Assembly (NCBI RefSeq): GCF_001043005.1
Contig: NZ_JYKZ01000003.1
Location: forward strand, 186,001-250,000
Reading direction: 5' to 3'
DNA length: 64,000 nucleotides
DNA from: Pseudomonas psychrophila
GTDB taxonomy: Bacteria; Pseudomonadota; Gammaproteobacteria; Pseudomonadales; Pseudomonadaceae
Shown here one piece after another: positions 60,736-64,000 of this stretch. The notes beneath the pieces are model-generated. The model was not told where the DNA came from. It saw only the letters and a list, made by a program, of their open reading frames with translations, and ran no database searches. The position numbers and the translations under genes are program-made. Each line of letters begins with the position of its first letter. The stretch's first letter is position 1.

Positions 60736-60910
60736 ATCCACCACGCCGCTTGCCATTTCGACACCGTATATCAAGTTCCACAGCGGCTCGGCGTCAAAAC
60801 CCCTGAGGTGGGAGCGGATGTCGTCGGCAGTGGTTTCAGCCCCCTAGAGCAGCAGCGAAATAGGCAGCAAGGCGTCGTGGGCGTTGATACCGGGTTGATG
60901 CTGAAGAGTG
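60736..60910 (-). pseudogene. Possible remnant of an unidentified minus-strand gene
   Basis: The minus frame from 60840 downward encodes a protein-like stretch (AETTADDIRSHLRGFDAEPL, then WNLIYGVEMASGVVDSLL), and the same frame above it is broken by TAG at 60846-60844 while remaining otherwise open (GINAHDALLPISLLL). Below 60735 it would run antisense to the ATPase gene. No family recognised. It may be a decayed gene cut by the ABC operon end, or a chance frame. Confidence 0.3.
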
Positions 60911-61007
60911 GCGTGCCCGGATGGGCTGTGGTTTCGAGCGTGTCGAGGGAAAGGGATCAGGCAGGTGCAGGCGTTGCAATTTGTGTGGGAACCACCGCAA
61001 ATCCACT

Positions 61008-61031
61008 GTGGGAGCGAGCCTGCTCGCGATG
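61008..61031 (+). repeat. Single REP element
   Basis: GTGGGAGCGAGCCTGCTCGCGATG, one REP of the family seen at 2195 and 63424, without a clear inverted partner nearby. Confidence 0.8.
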
Positions 61032-61073
61032 CAGACGCTGCGGTGATTCTGATGACGTGTGGAGCGTATGTAA

Positions 61074-61406
61074 TCAGCGCCCCTCAAGGCCATGCAATTC
61101 GCAGTATTCTGCCCAGTCCATGCCCGCCATTTGCGCCACTTCACGGTGAACTTCCAGGCGCTGGGCCTGAAATTCTTCAGCATCGGCACTGGTCAATTGC
61201 AGCGTCAGCTCCCAGGCAAAAAAGCCCAGGCGTTCGGCCTCGGCCTCAAAGGCTTCATTCAAGCGTTCCTGGCGATATTCCTTCATGGACTGGCCAACAG
61301 CGCGGGCAGCCAGGGGGTTTAACGTTTCAAGTTCTGCAGCCAGATCAGGGTGTTCGTCGAGAAAGCGATCAAGGGCTTTTTGATGATTGGTTCCGGGTTC
61401 GGTCAC
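61074..61406 (-). CDS. DUF6388-like small protein
   Basis: A 110-residue acidic helical protein: HQKALDRFLDEHPDLAAELETLNPLAARAVGQSMKEYRQERLNEAFEAEAERLGFFAWELTLQLTSAD, then REVAQMAGMDWAEYCELHGL. This is the layout of a Pseudomonas family I recall as DUF6388. GTG 61406 is preferred to upstream starts because GGAG lies seven bases before it and conservation-like helix pattern starts there. Function unknown. Confidence 0.72.
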   Translation of the reverse strand: MTEPGTNHQKALDRFLDEHPDLAAELETLNPLAARAVGQSMKEYRQERLNEAFEAEAERLGFFAWELTLQLTSADAEEFQAQRLEVHREVAQMAGMDWAEYCELHGLEGR

Positions 61407-61532
61407 ACAAGTCTCCAGATTGAAAAAGGGCGAGAACATAGCGTAGACGCGTTCGACGCCGCTCGTGTCGTTTGCACCCGGGGTCTGGCCATTCAACGGT
61501 GTAGTCGTGTTGGCTGCATCGCGGGATGGAGA

Positions 61533-61793
61533 TCAGTTTTTGGTGAGTTGTCCATTGCCGGTAGGCACGATGACAGAGGGCGATCGATACAAGGTGTGGC
61601 GACCGTTAAGGATATAGAGCACATCGGTGCCGAGCAGGGTGATCAACGCCAGATAGTCGGCTCGGGGAAGGCTAAGGTCCCGCTCATACAGGCTTTGCGC
61701 GTTGCGACCGATACCTCCGGCCAGAGCCATTTGCTGCTGCGTCAGGCTAAGGCGCAGGCGCTCTTCTCTGAGGCGTTTTCCGTAGGTACTCAT
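61533..61793 (-). CDS. XRE-family helix-turn-helix protein
   Basis: An 86-residue DNA-binding protein: YGKRLREERLRLSLTQQQMALAGGIGRNAQSLYERDLSLPRADYLALITLLGTDVLYILNGR is a Cro/CI-type domain followed by the YILNGR segment typical of small XRE regulators. Target unknown; no toxin gene is adjacent. Confidence 0.9.
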   Translation of the reverse strand: MSTYGKRLREERLRLSLTQQQMALAGGIGRNAQSLYERDLSLPRADYLALITLLGTDVLYILNGRHTLYRSPSVIVPTGNGQLTKN

Positions 61794-61900
61794 GTGCGTA
61801 ACCTGATAGGAGCATGGGTGTCATGCAAAGATTAATTCAAGCGGTGAAAGAGGGAAAGGGCGGTCGTCAATAGTCTCTGCAGGTTGTGTGATTTCAGACA

Positions 61901-61943
61901 AAAAGAGGCAGGAAAGCGCCAAGCGTTCCTGCCTCTTTTATTT
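61901..61943. terminator. Strong bidirectional terminator after the NCS2 gene
   Basis: AAAAGAGGCAGGAA/TTCCTGCCTCTTTT, 14 perfect pairs around a GC-containing loop; on the minus strand it ends the NCS2 transcript with a T-run. Confidence 0.9.
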
Positions 61944-61946
61944 TGC

Positions 61947-63332
61947 CTACAGCGCCGGCTTTTTCTCGGCTTCCGGCAGGAACCAGTTCAGCAGCAGGGC
62001 GCAGATACCGCCTGTGGCCACGCCGGATTCCAGCACGTTGCGCAGGGCAGCGGGCATGTGGGCGAGGAACTCAGGTACCTGAGACACACCCAGACCCAAG
62101 GCCAGGGAGACGGCAATGATCAACAGGGCGCGACGGTCCAGGTTGATGCTGGCCAGAATATTGATCCCCGACGCCGCTACGGCACCGAACATCACCATGG
62201 CTGCACCGCCCAGTACCGGCTCGGGCACGGCCTGAATGGCACCGGCCACGCTTGGGAACAGGCCCAACAGGATCAACATGCCTGCAATCCATACGCCAAT
62301 GTGGCGGCTGGCAATGCCGGTGAGCTGAATCACGCCATTGTTCTGGGCAAAAATCGAGCTGGGGAACGTGTTGAAAATGCCCGCCAGGAACGAGTTGGCA
62401 CCGTTGACCAGAACGCCGCCCTTGATGCGTTGCATCCAGATTGGGCCTTCGACCGGCTGGCGCGACACTTTGCTGGTGGCGGTCACGTCACCAATGGCTT
62501 CCAGCGAGGTGACGAGGTAAATCACCAGCATCGGAATAAACAGCGACCAGGAGAAGCCCAGGCCGAAGTGCAACGGCATTGGCACCTGGAACAGTTCTGC
62601 TTCGTGCATGCCGGTGAAATCCAGACGCCCCAGATAACCCGCCAGCGCATAGCCCACTGCCAGGGCGATGACGATGGCGCAGCTGCGCATCCACACCAGC
62701 GGGATGCGGTTAAGGATCACGATGATTGCCAGCACTACGCCCGACAGCATGAGGTTTTCGCCGTTGGCGAACGTACCGTTGCCCATCGCGGTAAAGCCGC
62801 CGCCCATGCTGATCAGACCGACTTTAATCAGGGTCAGGCCAATCATCAGCACCACAATGCCGGTGACCAGCGGGGTGATCATGCGTTTTACGAAGGGCAA
62901 AACCCGGGAGATACCCATTTCGACAAACGAACCGGCAATGACCACGCCAAAGATCGCAGCCATCACAGCTTCAACCGGCGTGCCTTGCTTGACCATCAGC
63001 GCGCCGCCCGCAATCAGCGGCCCGACAAAGTTGAAGCTGGTGCCTTGCACGATCAGCAGCCCGGCGCCGAAAGGACCAAAGCGCTTGCACTGAACGAAGG
63101 TGGCGATGCCGGAGATGACCAGCGACATGGAGACAATCAGGTTGGTATCGCGGCTGGACACACCCAGTGCCTGGCAGATCAGCAGGCCGGGGGTGACGAT
63201 TGGCACGATGATCGCCAGCAGATGTTGCAGAGCTGCCAGAAAGCCGATCCACGGCTTGGGCCGGTCTTCAAGACCGAAGACCAGCTCGCTGGTCTGGGAC
63301 TCGGCTTCAGGCGGTGTGTTGAGAGAGGTCAT
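61947..63332 (-). CDS. NCS2-family xanthine/uracil-type permease
   Basis: A 461-residue symporter of a different branch from the one at 2296. Family parts: GFLAALQHLLAIIVPIVTPGLLIC (QH in helix 1), FGAGLLIVQGTSFNFVGPLIAGGALM, LVTSLEAIGDVTATSKVS (helix 8, Glu/Asp) and FNTFPSSIFAQNNGVIQLTGIASR (helix 10). About 12-14 helices. The group transports xanthine, uracil or urate; exact cargo not decided. It stands alone between an XRE gene and a REPIN. Confidence 0.9.
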   Translation of the reverse strand: MTSLNTPPEAESQTSELVFGLEDRPKPWIGFLAALQHLLAIIVPIVTPGLLICQALGVSSRDTNLIVSMSLVISGIATFVQCKRFGPFGAGLLIVQGTSFNFVGPLIAGGALMVKQGTPVEAVMAAIFGVVIAGSFVEMGISRVLPFVKRMITPLVTGIVVLMIGLTLIKVGLISMGGGFTAMGNGTFANGENLMLSGVVLAIIVILNRIPLVWMRSCAIVIALAVGYALAGYLGRLDFTGMHEAELFQVPMPLHFGLGFSWSLFIPMLVIYLVTSLEAIGDVTATSKVSRQPVEGPIWMQRIKGGVLVNGANSFLAGIFNTFPSSIFAQNNGVIQLTGIASRHIGVWIAGMLILLGLFPSVAGAIQAVPEPVLGGAAMVMFGAVAASGINILASINLDRRALLIIAVSLALGLGVSQVPEFLAHMPAALRNVLESGVATGGICALLLNWFLPEAEKKPAL

Positions 63333-63423
63333 GGCGAGCGCCCTGGAAAAAAGAGCGCGATTCTACTGGTCTTGGGCCATTACGCCCAGTGTTGGTTGGT
63401 TATTGACGCCGCAACTCACTTCG

Positions 63424-63484
63424 GTGGGAGCGAGCCTGCTCGCGAATGCCTGCACGCGACCTTCGCGAGCAGGCTCGCTCCCAC
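63424..63484. repeat. REPIN between lpdV and the NCS2 gene
   Basis: GTGGGAGCGAGCCTGCTCGCGAATG with its inverse TTCGCGAGCAGGCTCGCTCCCAC about 15 bases on. It follows the lpdV stop. Confidence 0.92.
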
Positions 63485-63492
63485 ATCAGACA

Positions 63493-64000
63493 TTACAGAT
63501 GCAAGGCATGCCCCAATGCGCGCAGGGCGGCTTCCTGTACGGCTTCACCCAGTGTGGGGTGGGCGTGAATGGTGCCGGCAATGTCCTCCAGGCAGGCGCC
63601 CATTTCCATTGACTGGCCAAAGGCGGTCGACAACTCCGAAACACCCGCACCCACGGCTTGCCAACCGACGATCAGGTGGTTGTCGCGGCGCGCCACAACT
63701 CGCACAAATCCGGTTTTGGATTCCAGGGTCATGGCCCGGCCATTGGCCGAGAACGGGAAGCTGGCGCTGATAAAGTCCAGCCCGGCCGCTTCTGCCTCGG
63801 CCGGGGTTTTGCCCACCACGACAATTTCCGGATCGGTAAAACACACCGCAGCAATGGCCGTGGGGCTGAACTCGCGCTGTTTACCGGCAATGATCTCGGC
63901 AACCATCTCGCCCTGGGCCATGGCTCGATGTGCCAGCATCGGCTCACCCGTCAGGTCACCAATCGCCCACACGTTGCGCATGCTGGTGTGGCAGCGGTTA
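63493..64000 (-). CDS. lpdV: Dihydrolipoyl dehydrogenase LpdV, C-terminal part (cut by right edge)
   Basis: The E3 component of the branched-chain 2-oxoacid dehydrogenase complex, by likeness to Pseudomonas LpdV; 168 residues are in the window and the frame continues past the edge. Present are the FAD segment [34 protein letters not shown], the dimerisation domain start [51 protein letters not shown], and the catalytic [18 protein letters not shown] near the C-terminus with its His-Glu pair. The CxxxxC redox motif lies beyond the window. It would be the last gene of a bkd operon. Confidence 0.93.
   Translation of the reverse strand, partial: NRCHTSMRNVWAIGDLTGEPMLAHRAMAQGEMVAEIIAGKQREFSPTAIAAVCFTDPEIVVVGKTPAEAEAAGLDFISASFPFSANGRAMTLESKTGFVRVVARRDNHLIVGWQAVGAGVSELSTAFGQSMEMGACLEDIAGTIHAHPTLGEAVQEAALRALGHALHL

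Noticed and set aside
61884..63770. 628-codon plus-strand frame opposite the NCS2 permease and lpdV
   Set aside because: Runs antisense through two recognised genes and a REPIN; its His/Gln/Asp-rich content is an artefact of the opposite membrane protein.
1..64000. CRISPR array or intact prophage/insertion sequence
   Set aside because: No regularly spaced direct repeats and no transposase or phage structural genes were seen; only the integrase relic at 14737 remains.

Overview
The window reads as chromosomal DNA of a Pseudomonas, most likely of the fluorescens/fragi/putida lineages. The grounds are the gene families seen (LpdV-type dihydrolipoamide dehydrogenase ending HALHL, a CSS-motif phosphodiesterase, DUF3509, the PrmB/Smr/FolE neighbourhood, the TusDCBE block beside tRNA-Ser), the high-GC codon use, and repeated REP/REPIN hairpins of the GTGGGAGCGRGCYTGCTCGCGATGGC kind. 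No phylogenetic computation was possible, so the species is open.

Region 1 (1-11.8 kb) is a purine salvage and catabolism locus. After the tail of a TetR-like regulator come two tandem Tsx/OmpK-type outer membrane channels, an NCS2 permease and a complete urate degradation set: PuuD (urate to 5-hydroxyisourate), UraH, UraD, PuuE (allantoinase), Alc (allantoicase) and AllA (ureidoglycolate lyase), yielding glyoxylate and urea. A LysE exporter and an AzgA-type purine permease follow. Three near-identical TTGTATACAA palindromes occur only here, and AAnAAnAA (Hfq/Crc-type) leaders precede several uptake genes.

Region 2 (11.3-25.5 kb) is mostly core genome: MarR regulator with divergent aminotransferase and GST, a Grx-like protein, FolE, Smr, a cysteine-hydrolase homologue, PrmB, an alpha/beta hydrolase, AroC, an MFS transporter, an acireductone dioxygenase homologue lacking one metal ligand, DUF3509 and an ankyrin protein. 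Between folE and smr lies a lower-GC insert with a decayed tyrosine-recombinase tail, an orphan LuxR-type response regulator and a small companion gene.

Region 3 (25.5-33.5 kb) holds small membrane proteins, an LTA-synthase-like sulfatase, a CsrA paralogue, YheU, the TusDCBE sulfur relay with a TrpD2/YbiB-like protein, a BI-1/YccA protein and tRNA-Ser(UGA).

Region 4 (33.5-55.8 kb) is accessory. It has a same-strand group of DUF1302 porin, MFS carrier, M14-like DUF2817 hydrolase and an N-terminally extended CapA protein, facing a GlxA-type AraC regulator. Next come a HIT-like protein, YagU, very small genes (including a DUF2986 gene), a YkvI carrier, an MHS transporter, a c-di-GMP phosphodiesterase, a ToxR/CadC-like membrane regulator overlapping a FidL-like partner, a MocR/EamA divergent pair with an obvious operator palindrome, an Lrp/EamA divergent pair and an orphan HNH nuclease.

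Region 5 (55.9-64 kb) holds a five-gene Nik/Dpp-type ABC importer with overlapping genes, a possible gene remnant, DUF6388-like and XRE genes, a second NCS2 permease, and the 3' part of lpdV running off the right edge.

The best candidates for something not yet described are the porin-MFS-DUF2817-CapA unit, the shared purine operator, and the ToxRS-like pair.
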